Source: Shinella sp. (GTDB lineage Bacteria; Pseudomonadota; Alphaproteobacteria; Rhizobiales; Rhizobiaceae). From it: a DNA stretch of 64,000 nt. Made by a program: the position numbers and the translations under genes. The notes below the pieces were generated by a model. It ran no database searches. It saw only the letters and a program-made list of their open reading frames with translations, and was not told the origin of the DNA. The DNA lies in contig QFQX01000010.1 in NCBI GenBank assembly GCA_003248775.1, positions 70,468 through 134,467 of the forward strand, read 5' to 3'. Shown here piece after piece: positions 43,027 to 52,111 of the stretch. Position 1 is the first letter of the stretch. Each line of letters starts with the position of its first letter.

Positions 43027-43041
43027 TGATAAAGAGTGTCA
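43027..43041. promoter_or_regulatory. TGA-N9-TCA motif, candidate iron-responsive operator of importer 2
   Basis: TGATAAAGAGTGTCA fits TGA-N9-TCA and lies 65 bp upstream of the binding-protein start in an AT-rich promoter region. The same pattern precedes the first importer at 399-413. Weakly specific, so suggestive only. Confidence 0.35.
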
Positions 43042-43240
43042 AGATTTTTTATGCTAATATAATCCTTTAGTTTCTAGGGGATTTTCCACTCGTGACGGAA
43101 AGCATGGATTGAACCGTTTGAATTGATTTTTCCGTTTTCTGGCGTCATCGATTTCCGGTGGACGCTCACGAAAAATCGCCTATGAAGGCGATAGACGAAT
43201 GTCAGGTCCGGTTTAGCCGGGCAACAGAGGTGCACGTTCC

Positions 43241-44167
43241 ATGATCGTCCGCGACCGGCCCGGTCTTCTCGCCCTGTTCTTCATTCTGCGCGGTTCGGTC
43301 CTGCCGATGATCTTTCCGCAGGTGCTGTTCGTCTTTGGCCTGTCGACCCTGGTGATCCTTGCGCACCGGTTCTGGCCGGTTATTGTTCCGGGCTTCAACA
43401 GCGCGCCGCTGGCGCTGGTCGGCATCGCGCTCTCCATCTTTCTCGGCTTCCGCAACAATGCCTGCTACGACCGCTGGTGGGAGGCACGAAAGCACTGGGG
43501 GCAACTGGTCATCGCGGCTCGAAGCCTCGCCCGTCAATCGCTGATTCTCGAGGGCCGTATGCTGGACGGGGAGCCGGTTGCAAGACGTCGCCTGCTGGAG
43601 CTTGCCATCGCCTTCTGTTACACGCTGCTGATCCATTTGCGCCCCGGCGGCGATCATGGCCGCATCCTCCTGCGTTTGCCGAAGGAGCGTCATGTCGCCT
43701 TCCTCGAAAGCCGTAACCGGCCGGATTTCATTCTGCGGGAAATGGGCGGGTTGACGGCGCGTTTGAAGGCCGCAGGCGCCCTGAGCGACATCGAGTATTC
43801 GATACTGGAAGCGAGCCTTCACGACATGTCGTCGGTTCTGTCAGCTTGCGAACGCATCCGCTTCACGCCGGTCCCCTTCGGTTATACGCTGCTGCTGCAT
43901 CGCACCGCCTATATCTTCTGCTTCCTTCTGCCCTTCGGCTTTGCGGATGTCCTGGGATGGCTGACACCGTTTGCGACGGCTCTTGTTGCATACACCTTTT
44001 TCGGCCTCGATGCTCTCGGCGATGAACTGGAGGAACCCTTCGGCGATCTGCCGAATGACCTTCCGATCGGCGCCATCGCGGAGACAATCGAAATAAATAT
44101 GCGCGAGGCGCTTGGTGAAAAGGACCTGCCGCCGCTACCGCAACCCAGGAACTTCGTTCTCATGTGA
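43241..44167 (+). CDS. Bestrophin-family (UPF0187) anion channel
   Basis: A 308-residue membrane protein with the bestrophin outline: an opening VRDRPGLLALFFILRGSVLP, then PLALVGIALSIFLGFRNNACYDRWWEARKHWG (given here only as landmarks GFRNNACYDRWWEARK), and the helical pair near residue 215 (PFGYTLLLHRTAYIFCFLLP). Bacterial members form pentameric ion channels. The ATG follows AGAGG. It is divergent from importer 2 and followed by a palindromic intergenic element. Confidence 0.9.
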   Translation: MIVRDRPGLLALFFILRGSVLPMIFPQVLFVFGLSTLVILAHRFWPVIVPGFNSAPLALVGIALSIFLGFRNNACYDRWWEARKHWGQLVIAARSLARQSLILEGRMLDGEPVARRRLLELAIAFCYTLLIHLRPGGDHGRILLRLPKERHVAFLESRNRPDFILREMGGLTARLKAAGALSDIEYSILEASLHDMSSVLSACERIRFTPVPFGYTLLLHRTAYIFCFLLPFGFADVLGWLTPFATALVAYTFFGLDALGDELEEPFGDLPNDLPIGAIAETIEINMREALGEKDLPPLPQPRNFVLM

Positions 44168-44274
44168 TGACGTTTTTGGGGCGTCCTCTGAATATCGAGG
44201 CGGCTGGGATTAGAGTATAATCCGACCGGAGTGAAACGAGGATCGATAAGATTATGCTTCAGACAAACGGGCTT

Positions 44275-44311
44275 AGAGCGCCGATCTGATTCAATCAGAT
44301 CGAACAGCGCT
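44275..44311. repeat. Intergenic palindrome
   Basis: CGATCTGATT, one base, AATCAGATCG form a perfect 10-bp palindrome nested in an outer AGCGC/GCGCT pair. Similar nested palindromes are dispersed in rhizobial genomes. It sits 150 bp upstream of the GGDEF-EAL gene in a 294-bp gap that otherwise looks like promoter sequence. Confidence 0.5.
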
Positions 44312-44461
44312 GTAATAAACTCTGACGTTTATTTTTCTTCAACGGGTTGTTGTTACACCAGATACTGTCTGGATGGATCCGATGAGATCAACGCTGGCAT
44401 GAAGGCTGGGCCGGACGTCACACGCCTTCGTATATGTAATCCAGCATTGGTCAGCAGAAAT

Positions 44462-46411
44462 ATGACATCATCGGAAACCCTCCGGCCCTCCCGCGTCCTG
44501 GACGACAGCGACGAGGCAATCGGCAATCTTTGCGCCGATACCGTGCGCGAGGAGATGGCCAGTGCTTTCAAACCCATCATCCGCGGCTTGCTCATTCCGG
44601 CGGCGGGTTACTATGGCCTGATAACCCTCTTTCATTTCTTGTGGCAAGACGGCCGGTCTTTTCAGATGCTTGGCCTGCTCTCCCTGCTGACCTGTATCGT
44701 CAGTCTCGGCCTTCACCAGAAATGGCTTCTGCGGGAAGGCGGCTATCGTAGCCTCGAACTCACCAATCTGGTGATGAACCTTCTCGTATACCTCAACATC
44801 ACGGTGACGCTCCTTGTGGATTTCGTTCCCGAGCGGCTGGTATATTTCGTGCTGGCGATCCCTCTGTTCGCCACGTCGGGCATCAGTGTCCGCGTCATCG
44901 CCGTGTCCTCGCTGCTTTCCCTGACGACGATGCTCTGGTTCGCTGCCGATCGGGGCGGTTCGGAAGCCTTTCTCCGATACATGATGATCGGTCTTGCCGG
45001 GGCTTTCGCTGCGCTCGGAATGGGATTGCTGATGCGCGCCGCCATTCTCAAGGCGGTGCGTGCCCGCATCGTTGCCGACCTGCTGCGCGCCCGGGCCGAA
45101 TTGCAGGCCGACGCCGATAGCCTGACAGGTCTTCCCAACCGGCGTCATTTCTTTTCGGCTCTCGAAGGCATGGTGTCCGGTGCCGCGGAAGCGGGAAGCA
45201 CTGTATTCGTCGGCATCATCGATCTCGACGGCTTCAAGCCGGTCAACGACATGCACGGGCACGCCATTGGCGACGCGCTTCTGGTCGAGGTCGGACGGCG
45301 TATCAGAACCGTCTGCCCGCCGGCCTATGTCACCGCTCGTCTCGGTGGCGACGAGTTCGCGCTTGCTATCCCCAAGGCGTTGAACCGGGATGCTCTCAAT
45401 TCGATTGGCCGAGACATCTGCGACAGGCTGCGTGAGCCCTTCGTGATCTCCGGCATCGGCATTTCGATTTCGGCTTCCGTCGGCTTTGCCCATTACCCGA
45501 CCAATGGCGAGACTGTCCGCCAGATCTACGAGCGCGCCGACCACGCCCTGTCCTGCGCCAAGCGCGAGGGCCGCGGTGGCGTGGTGATCTTCTCCCAGCG
45601 CCATGAGGCGGAGATGAACGATTTCGGGCGGATCGACCAGACTCTGCGCAGCAGCGATCTCGGCAAGGAACTGGCCGTGCTTTTCCAGCCGCAATACGAC
45701 CTGATGCGGCAGAAGATCGTCGGTTTCGAGGCGCTTGCCCGCTGGAACAGCGAAACGCTCGGCAATGTCAGCCCCGCTCTTTTCATCGCCGCCGCCGAGC
45801 GTTCCGGCCTGATCGAGCACATGACGGGCATTCTTCTCAAGAAATCCCTGATGGCAGCGGTCACATGGCCCGAGGACATCAGGCTTTCCTTCAACCTGTC
45901 AGCCGTCGATCTCGTCTCGCCCCGGTCGATCGCCAGCATCGTCCAGATCGTTCATGAGAGTGGATTTGCCCCGGAACGGCTGACTTTCGAAATCACCGAA
46001 ACATCGATGATGACCGATTTCGAACGGGCTCGCGGCTCGCTGGGCATTCTCGATGCGATGGGCTGCAATATAGCACTGGATGACTTTGGTTCCGGCTATT
46101 CCAGCTTTGCCTACATCCATCGCTTCCCGTTGCACAGTATCAAGATGGATCGCTGCTTTGTGACCGGCCTCAAGCAAGATGAGGCCGTCGGTCGCAATAT
46201 CATCCGGGCGATTGCCGACCTTGCGGCTAATCTCGGCGTTGCCTGCCTCGCCGAGGGTATAGAGACGGAAGCCGAGCTACGGGCCGTTCAGGCAGCCGGC
46301 ATCCGTTATGTCCAGGGCTATTACTACGGCCGGCCGATGGCCGCGGAGGAGATTGCCGCCCGTCTCGCGGCGGAAGAAATCTCAGCGGCTCCGGAAGCGG
46401 CCGCCTCCTGA
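44462..46411 (+). CDS. GGDEF-EAL membrane protein (cyclic di-GMP synthase/phosphodiesterase)
   Basis: A 649-residue protein from ATG MTSSETLRPS; longer in-frame starts exist but cover the palindromic leader. About six hydrophobic helices lie between residues 35 and 200. The GGDEF motif (RLGGDEF, residue 295) is intact but no RxxD inhibitory site precedes it. The EAL domain begins with FEALARW (residue 423) and keeps the catalytic set: ETSMM glutamate, DDFGSGYSS, KMDR lysine and AEGIET. Both activities may therefore be present. Input is likely a membrane or periplasmic cue. Confidence 0.9.
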   Translation: MTSSETLRPSRVLDDSDEAIGNLCADTVREEMASAFKPIIRGLLIPAAGYYGLITLFHFLWQDGRSFQMLGLLSLLTCIVSLGLHQKWLLREGGYRSLELTNLVMNLLVYLNITVTLLVDFVPERLVYFVLAIPLFATSGISVRVIAVSSLLSLTTMLWFAADRGGSEAFLRYMMIGLAGAFAALGMGLLMRAAILKAVRARIVADLLRARAELQADADSLTGLPNRRHFFSALEGMVSGAAEAGSTVFVGIIDLDGFKPVNDMHGHAIGDALLVEVGRRIRTVCPPAYVTARLGGDEFALAIPKALNRDALNSIGRDICDRLREPFVISGIGISISASVGFAHYPTNGETVRQIYERADHALSCAKREGRGGVVIFSQRHEAEMNDFGRIDQTLRSSDLGKELAVLFQPQYDLMRQKIVGFEALARWNSETLGNVSPALFIAAAERSGLIEHMTGILLKKSLMAAVTWPEDIRLSFNLSAVDLVSPRSIASIVQIVHESGFAPERLTFEITETSMMTDFERARGSLGILDAMGCNIALDDFGSGYSSFAYIHRFPLHSIKMDRCFVTGLKQDEAVGRNIIRAIADLAANLGVACLAEGIETEAELRAVQAAGIRYVQGYYYGRPMAAEEIAARLAAEEISAAPEAAAS

Positions 46412-46425
46412 TCCCTGGGGACTGA

Positions 46426-47568
46426 TCAGTCAGGCAGGTTTGGCTGCAACTTGTTCTGCGGCAGCAACTCGCTGGTGATGGTGATCGCGATCAGTGAAAG
46501 CGGCACCGCCAGCATCGCCCCGATGGCGCCCCAAAGCCACGTCCAGAAGATGATGGCGACGAAGACGGCGAAGGGATTGATCTCGAGCCTCCGTCCCATC
46601 ACCGCCGGCGTCACAAGATTTTCCATCACCATATGCACCGCGAAGAAGGCGGCTGCCGGCAGCAGGCCGAACAGAAGGCTGTCATGGGTTAGAAGCCCCG
46701 CAATCGCCAGCGCCGTCGTCATGGCGGCGACGCCGAGGAACGGAACGAAGCTCGACAGGAAGGCGAAGAAACCCCAGAGCACGGGCATGTCGAGCCCGCC
46801 CGCCCATGCGATGATCGTCATGGAAATGCCGATCACGGCGTATAGCAGCGACGCCGTGGCGAAGTAGAAGCCGAGCGCCTGTTCGATGGCGTTGAAGGTA
46901 CGGATTGCCGCAAGCCTGCGCGCCCGGTCGCGGAAAGCGACGATCATCGTCTTGCGGATTGCGTGACGGCTGCCGAGGAAGAGAACGAGAGCGGCAAAGA
47001 AGATCAGCGTCTGCACCACGGCGGGCGTCACCCGCGATGCGACCGTCGAAAGCACGGTGCTGCTGTTTTCGATCAGCGCCTCCATCGACATCGGGCCGGA
47101 GCGGAAGCTGGCGCTGGTGATATGCAGCCATTTTATCCGCTGGAGATAGGGCAGGATACGGTCGATGGCCTGTTCGGCCATGGCGGGGGCGTTGGCGGCA
47201 AGGTCGCTCAGCGGGTCGATCAGCGTGTTGGCGATGAAGAAGATCAGCGCCGCAAACAGCGTCGTCAGAATGAGCGCGGACAGCATGGAGGGAATGCCGA
47301 GCGCCCCTAGCCGGTCTGCCGCAAGCCCGAGGATCAGGCCGACGACCACGGCGAGCGTGATCGGAATCAGCACGCTCGAGGCAAGCTGGATCGCCGTTAT
47401 CGCAAGGATCGCGAAGATGCCGATCACGGACCAGATCATGGCAAGATCGAGCGCGGTCTTGCGCGCTCTAACGCGGTGTGTGGCCCTGCGGCGCACCTCC
47501 GTCACGCGGGCCGGTCGCTCCTCCATGGTTCCGCGGCTTTTGCCCGACCCGTTCGGCCTGTCGCTCAT
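46426..47568 (-). CDS. AI-2E family transporter (YdiK/PerM type)
   Basis: A 380-residue membrane protein with about eight helices: two pairs at the amino end (IWSVIGIFAILAITAIQLAS), a long cytoplasmic/periplasmic loop, and a final group containing WGFFAFLSSFVPFLGVAAM and ENLVTPAVMGRRLEINPF, the family signature. The charged first 40 residues are unusually arginine-rich. Members export diverse solutes; autoinducer-2 transport is not implied here. It converges on the GGDEF-EAL gene. Confidence 0.9.
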   Translation of the reverse strand: MSDRPNGSGKSRGTMEERPARVTEVRRRATHRVRARKTALDLAMIWSVIGIFAILAITAIQLASSVLIPITLAVVVGLILGLAADRLGALGIPSMLSALILTTLFAALIFFIANTLIDPLSDLAANAPAMAEQAIDRILPYLQRIKWLHITSASFRSGPMSMEALIENSSTVLSTVASRVTPAVVQTLIFFAALVLFLGSRHAIRKTMIVAFRDRARRLAAIRTFNAIEQALGFYFATASLLYAVIGISMTIIAWAGGLDMPVLWGFFAFLSSFVPFLGVAAMTTALAIAGLLTHDSLLFGLLPAAAFFAVHMVMENLVTPAVMGRRLEINPFAVFVAIIFWTWLWGAIGAMLAVPLSLIAITITSELLPQNKLQPNLPD

Positions 47569-47811
47569 GATTGTGCGTCCCTCCGGTAATGCTGCCTGAC
47601 AACGTGAAAGCGACAGCCGTGTTCCACCCGCAACGCCGAATTCGGCGCGTCATGTCGCTCTCGACGCCTCCCCCGATAAGAGGGGGAAACACACTGCTGG
47701 CCAGGGAGCCGCTTCTGCTCGTCATTTATGGCTTATTAAGCAGTATTTTGTTTAATCACGCCATCTGTTCGGCAGAAATTTATGCGATATTCCAAAGTGA
47801 TGGGGGGAGCC

Positions 47812-49269
47812 ATGGCATTTTTCAACAGTCGCCGGTCCAGGGAGGTCGAAGAGTTAAAGGCCCGTCTGGCCGTCGTGACCGAGCGTTCTAGCCTGCTGGA
47901 CGAGGCGTCCGGCGTCGGCCTGTGGGAGGCGGTGCTGCTGAACGGCGATGCAATGCATCCGCAAAGCCGCTGGACCTGGTCGGCGGAATTTCGCCGGATG
48001 CTTGGTTTCGAGACCGACAAGGATTTCCCGAACATCGTGCAATCGTGGGCCGACAGGCTTCATCCGGACGACGTGGGACCAACTTTCGCGGCTTTCGGCG
48101 AACATCTGAAGGACAGGACAGGTCGCGCACGCTACAGGGTCGATTATCGCCTGAAGATGCGGGACGGTACCTATCGCTGGTTTCGCGCGACGGGCGGCTG
48201 TATCCATCAGGCCGATGGTCTGACCATCCGCGCATGCGGTTCCCTGACGGATGTTCACGAACAGATGCTGATGCAGCAGAGGGCGGCGGAAGAAGCCGAG
48301 CACGACCGCATCGCCATTGTCGCTCTCAATGAAGGGCTTGCGGCGCTCGCAGCCGGCGACCTGACGCATCGTATCACCGCCGAGATGCAGCCCAAGGCGA
48401 TCTCGCTGAAATCCAATTTCAACACCGCGGCGGAAAAGCTCTACGAGATGATGAGATCCGTGGTGACGGTGATCGGTTCCGTAAGGGGCGGCGCCGTCGA
48501 GATCGGCCGCGCCTCCGACGACCTCTCGCGTCGGACCGAACAGCAGGCCGCTTCGCTGGAGGAGACCGCCGCGGCGCTGGAACAAATCACCGCCACTGTC
48601 AAGAAATCCGCCGAAGGCGCCCGCAAGGTTGCCGACGTGACCGTTACGGCGCGCTCATCGGCGGAACAGTCCGGCGGGATCGTCGAAAATGCCGTCGTCG
48701 CGATGTCGCAGATCGAATCCTCATCGAAGGAGATTGGCCAGATCATCGGTGTGATCGACGAAATCGCCTTCCAGACCAACCTGCTGGCGCTCAATGCCGG
48801 CGTCGAGGCTGCGCGTGCCGGTGAAGCGGGCAAGGGCTTTGCGGTCGTCGCGCAGGAAGTGCGGGAGCTTGCCCAGCGGTCCGCCAATGCCGCCAAGGAC
48901 ATCAAGACGCTGATTTCCACCTCGTCTCAGCAGGTGGGCGAGGGCGTCTCCCTGGTCGGCAAGACGGGCGATGCCCTGCGCCAGATCGTGCGCCAGATTA
49001 CCGAGATCTCTGGCCTGGTGAACGAGATCGCAGCATCCACCCAGGAACAGTCCGTCGGGCTCAATCAGGTCAACACCGCCGTCAACCAGATGGACCAGAT
49101 GACCCAGCAGAATGCGGCGATGGTCGAGGAAACCAATGCCGCCAGCCAGTCGCTTGCGCAGGAAGCGGAAAATCTCGCCGGACTTGCCCGGCATTTCAGG
49201 CTCGATGGCGGGAGCCGTGATCAGCAGGAAATGCGGTACGCAGCCCCGTCGGCGCGCCGCGCGGCCTGA
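47812..49269 (+). CDS. Soluble PAS-domain methyl-accepting chemotaxis protein
   Basis: A 485-residue chemoreceptor lacking membrane helices. Residues about 30-150 are a PAS domain (RLHPDDVGPTFAAFGEHLKD, DYRLKMRDGTYRWFRATGG), followed by a HAMP-like link (ALAAGDLTHRITAEMQP) and a signalling domain with the hairpin tip IGVIDEIAFQTNLLALNAGV and AGKGFAVVAQEVRELAQRSA. The ATG with GGGGGGAG was chosen over an earlier ATG 30 bases upstream. A cytoplasmic redox or metabolite sensor for taxis is likely. A terminator follows the downstream repeat. Confidence 0.92.
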   Translation: MAFFNSRRSREVEELKARLAVVTERSSLLDEASGVGLWEAVLLNGDAMHPQSRWTWSAEFRRMLGFETDKDFPNIVQSWADRLHPDDVGPTFAAFGEHLKDRTGRARYRVDYRLKMRDGTYRWFRATGGCIHQADGLTIRACGSLTDVHEQMLMQQRAAEEAEHDRIAIVALNEGLAALAAGDLTHRITAEMQPKAISLKSNFNTAAEKLYEMMRSVVTVIGSVRGGAVEIGRASDDLSRRTEQQAASLEETAAALEQITATVKKSAEGARKVADVTVTARSSAEQSGGIVENAVVAMSQIESSSKEIGQIIGVIDEIAFQTNLLALNAGVEAARAGEAGKGFAVVAQEVRELAQRSANAAKDIKTLISTSSQQVGEGVSLVGKTGDALRQIVRQITEISGLVNEIAASTQEQSVGLNQVNTAVNQMDQMTQQNAAMVEETNAASQSLAQEAENLAGLARHFRLDGGSRDQQEMRYAAPSARRAA

Positions 49270-49274
49270 AGCGC

Positions 49275-49366
49275 GTCGCGATCTTTCAGATTGGCTCTTT
49301 GCGCTTCAGGATGTTGTTTTCGCATGTCGCGATCGCAAAACAGCTGCACACTTTTGCGCGACATGC
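49275..49366 (-). repeat. Palindromic intergenic repeat, copy B
   Basis: On the - strand this reads GCATGTCGCGCAAAAGTGTG... and ends in AATCTGAAAGATCGCGAC, matching the copies at 50831 and 63907. The core 49322-49366 is a hairpin closed by GCATGTCGCG/CGCGACATGC. It follows the chemoreceptor gene. Confidence 0.75.
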
Positions 49367-49430
49367 GTGAGTTCCCGGACCCGAGCCGCTGCTGCTGTGC
49401 GGCAACGATCCCCACATCGATCTGCGGAAT

Positions 49431-49469
49431 GGAAGAGGGCGGCCCGCAAGGCCGCCCTCTTCCATTTTT
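49431..49469. terminator. Strong terminator between chemoreceptor and PQQ dehydrogenase genes
   Basis: GGAAGAGGGCGGCC, loop CGCAA and GGCCGCCCTCTTCC form a perfect 14-bp stem followed by ATTTTT. It serves the chemoreceptor transcript and may also stop the convergent dehydrogenase operon. Confidence 0.88.
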
Positions 49470-49495
49470 CTGTCGCCAAATAGGTCGGGCTCCGT

Positions 49496-50791
49496 TTACG
49501 CTCCCGTCACGCGCCAGATCACGTCGCCCACGTCGTCTGCCACCAGCAGGGAGCCATCCGGCCCGATGGTGACGCCGACAGGGCGACCGTAGGAATGCTT
49601 TTCGTCGGGAGCGAGGAAGTCGGTCAGGATATCCCGCGGCGGGCCGGAAGGCTTGCCGTTCTCGAAGGGCACGAAGATCACCTTGTATCCGGCAAGCGTC
49701 GAGCGGTTCCACGAACCATGCTGGCCGATCACCATGCCGTCGGGGAAGCCGGGCAGGGTGCCGGCCGGCAGCCAGCAAAGGCCGAGCGAGGCGGTGTGGC
49801 CGCCAAGCGCATAGTCCGGCCGGATGGCGCTGGCGACGAGCCCCGGATTCTGCAACACGCGGTCGTCCACCGTCTGGCCCCAGTAGCAATAGGGCCAGCC
49901 GTAAAAGCCGCCATCCTTCACCGATGTCAGGTAGTCGGGCGGCGTTTCGTCGCCGAGGCCGTCGCGTTCGTTGACCACGGTCCACAGGTCGCCGGTGGTC
50001 GGTTCGAAGGCAAGGCCGACCGGATTGCGCAGGCCGCCGGCGAAAATCCGGTTGCGTCCCGTCTCCAGGTCCAGTTCGTAGATGCAGGCCCGGCCTTCTT
50101 CCGCCTCGAAGCCGTTCTCCGCGATGTTGCTGAGCGAACCGACGCCGACATAGAGTTTCTTGCCGTCCTGGCTTGCGAGAATGCTGCGGGTCCAGTGGCC
50201 CGCTGGCTTGAAGTCGGCGAGCCTGCGGCCCTGCGCGGCAATGCGGGTTGCTCCCTCGCTATAGGGGTAAGCGACCACACCATCGGTGTTGCCGACATAG
50301 AAGGTGCCATGCAGCATCGCCATGCCGAAGGGGTGGTTGAGCCCTTCCATGAAGGTATGGCGCTCCTCGGCCACGCCGTCGCCATCGGCGTCGCGCAGCA
50401 ACGTGATGCGGTTCGGGCTGTCACCGACGGCCGCCGCACGCTTCATGGTCGAATACATGGCATAGTCGAAGGGTGACCTGATCCGACCGCCATTGACGCC
50501 GAGCGCCTCTGCCGTCAGCACGTCGCCATTGGGAAGGACATGGATCCAGCGCGGATGTTTCAGTCCCTTGGCGAAGGCGTTGACCTTCAGGCCGGGGGCT
50601 GCCGTCGGCGTATGGTCGTCGATCCAGCCGCGGGCCGTCGGCATCTTCAGTGTGGGAATACGTTGGGCCTTGGCCTCGGGAATGATCGGTGCGCCGCCGA
50701 TCGCCGGCTTTTCCGGGCTCTGTCCGAAGCGCCGCATCAGGATCATCGCCGCGCCGATCATGGCGACGATGCGCGCAAATATTGCCGACAT
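49496..50791 (-). CDS. PQQ-dependent sugar (sorbosone/glucose-type) dehydrogenase
   Basis: A 431-residue periplasmic protein with an amino-terminal hydrophobic anchor (ARIVAMIGAAMILM). The body is a six-blade propeller of the soluble glucose/sorbosone dehydrogenase family: GLKHPRWIHVLPNGDVLTAE, RITLLRDADGDGVAEERHTF, GGLRNPVGLAFEPTTGDLWT, GQHGSWNRSTLAGYKVIF and SYGRPVGVTIGPDGSLLVAD. It is downstream of pqqABCDE on the same strand, so cofactor and enzyme are probably made together. The substrate sugar or aldehyde is unknown. Confidence 0.9.
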   Translation of the reverse strand: MSAIFARIVAMIGAAMILMRRFGQSPEKPAIGGAPIIPEAKAQRIPTLKMPTARGWIDDHTPTAAPGLKVNAFAKGLKHPRWIHVLPNGDVLTAEALGVNGGRIRSPFDYAMYSTMKRAAAVGDSPNRITLLRDADGDGVAEERHTFMEGLNHPFGMAMLHGTFYVGNTDGVVAYPYSEGATRIAAQGRRLADFKPAGHWTRSILASQDGKKLYVGVGSLSNIAENGFEAEEGRACIYELDLETGRNRIFAGGLRNPVGLAFEPTTGDLWTVVNERDGLGDETPPDYLTSVKDGGFYGWPYCYWGQTVDDRVLQNPGLVASAIRPDYALGGHTASLGLCWLPAGTLPGFPDGMVIGQHGSWNRSTLAGYKVIFVPFENGKPSGPPRDILTDFLAPDEKHSYGRPVGVTIGPDGSLLVADDVGDVIWRVTGA

Positions 50792-50830
50792 GTCTTGTTC
50801 CCCCGTCTGATTTTCTCGGCGCACCATAAA

Positions 50831-50890
50831 GCATGTCGCGCAAAAGTGTGCAGCGGTTTTGCATCAACGACATGCGGCAACACAATGAAT
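50831..50890 (+). repeat. Palindromic intergenic repeat, copy C
   Basis: GCATGTCG (50831-50838) and CGACATGC (50868-50875) close a hairpin around the CGCAAAAGTGTGCAGCGG core, as in copies A and B. This copy is shorter at its 3' side. It lies between pqqE and the dehydrogenase, oriented opposite to copy B. Confidence 0.75.
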
Positions 50891-50977
50891 AATGCTTTCC
50901 CGCCTTGGAACTGACGATCGCCAATTTCAACATCGTTCATCGGCTTGCTCCGGATGGCGGTCGAGCAGGTGGACCTA

Positions 50978-52111
50978 TCAAGGCTGGATGGATGGCTGCC
51001 GCCCCCGATAGACGAATGCGGGAGGTTCCGCGAGGCCATCCTCTTCTGCTGCCGCCGCAAGGGCTGCGTGAAGCGGCGAATGCATGCAGACGGGGTCGGT
51101 CGCGCGCGCATCTCCGGCAAGCGCCATGGCCTGACAGCGACAGCCGCCGTGGTCGATGTGCTTGCGGGCGCAGCTTCGGCAGGGCTCCCGCATCCAGTCA
51201 TCGCCGCGAAAGGCATTGAAGGCGCTCCCCTCGTACCAGATGTCGGCAAGCCCGCGTTCCCGCACGTTGTCGAAGTTTAGTCCCTTGATCGTTTCCGCCG
51301 CATGGCAGGGGAGAACCCGGCCCGATGGCGTGACGTTCAGCCCGCTCGATCCCCAGCCGCCCATGCAGGCCTTCGGATAGCTGGAATGATGGTCGGCCGG
51401 TACGTAATCGATCACCAGTACGCCTTCATGCCGGTATCGCGCTTCCGTCACGAAGGCGTTCGCGGCCTCCACCTGCGCATGGGTCGGCATTAGGGCCTGC
51501 CGGTTGCGTTCGGCCCAGCCGTGAAACTGCACGGTGGCGATCTCGATACGGCGCGCGCCGAGTTCGATGGCGAGCGCCACCATGGCCTCGAGTTCATGCA
51601 TGTTCTGCTTGTGGCAGACGGCATTGACGGTGAGCGGAATGCCCACGTTTCGCGTCCAGCCGGCAACGGCGATCTTGCGCGCATAGCCGCCCGCATAACC
51701 GCCGACGACATCGGCCTTTTCCGGCGTCGTGCCCTGCAGCGAAAGCTGCAGGTGGTCGAGACCGGCATCGGCAAGTTCGGTAATTCGCGCTTCGGTCAGC
51801 CCGATGCCCGATGTGATGAGGTTGGTGTAAAGGCCGAAAACCGCTGCCGAGCGCGTCAGATCGACAAGATCGCGGCGCGAAGCGGGTTCGCCGCCGGAAA
51901 GATGCAGATGCAGCACGCCGAGGCCGGCGGCCTGTCGGAAGACCTCGATCCACTCGGCGGTCGAGAGTTCCTCCGAGGCGCGGGTGAGTTCGAGAGGGTT
52001 GGAGCAATAGGGACAGGCGAGCGGACAGCGATGGGTCAGTTCCGCCAGCATGGCGATCGGCGGCGCGGGACGCTGGGTGACGAAGCGGGCGGGACTTGAG
52101 TGCTCGTTCAT
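50978..52111 (-). CDS. pqqE: PQQ biosynthesis radical SAM enzyme PqqE
   Basis: A 377-residue radical SAM protein that links Glu and Tyr side chains of the precursor peptide PqqA. The [4Fe-4S] site is CPLACPYC (Cys29, Cys33, Cys36). The SPASM-type carboxyl end has further cysteines (CMGGWGSSGLNVTPSGRVLPC and CRSCARKHIDHGGC as landmarks, auxiliary clusters). GGEPASRRDL is the usual GGE motif. It overlaps pqqD by four bases. Confidence 0.96.
   Translation of the reverse strand: MNEHSSPARFVTQRPAPPIAMLAELTHRCPLACPYCSNPLELTRASEELSTAEWIEVFRQAAGLGVLHLHLSGGEPASRRDLVDLTRSAAVFGLYTNLITSGIGLTEARITELADAGLDHLQLSLQGTTPEKADVVGGYAGGYARKIAVAGWTRNVGIPLTVNAVCHKQNMHELEAMVALAIELGARRIEIATVQFHGWAERNRQALMPTHAQVEAANAFVTEARYRHEGVLVIDYVPADHHSSYPKACMGGWGSSGLNVTPSGRVLPCHAAETIKGLNFDNVRERGLADIWYEGSAFNAFRGDDWMREPCRSCARKHIDHGGCRCQAMALAGDARATDPVCMHSPLHAALAAAAEEDGLAEPPAFVYRGRQPSIQP

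Noticed and set aside
44468..45820. 450-codon open frame opposite the GGDEF-EAL gene
   Set aside because: Shadow; the + strand frame contains every catalytic motif of both domains.
49275..50890. Insertion-sequence or composite transposon around the PQQ dehydrogenase
   Set aside because: No transposase or target duplication is visible; the flanking units are short palindromic intergenic repeats.
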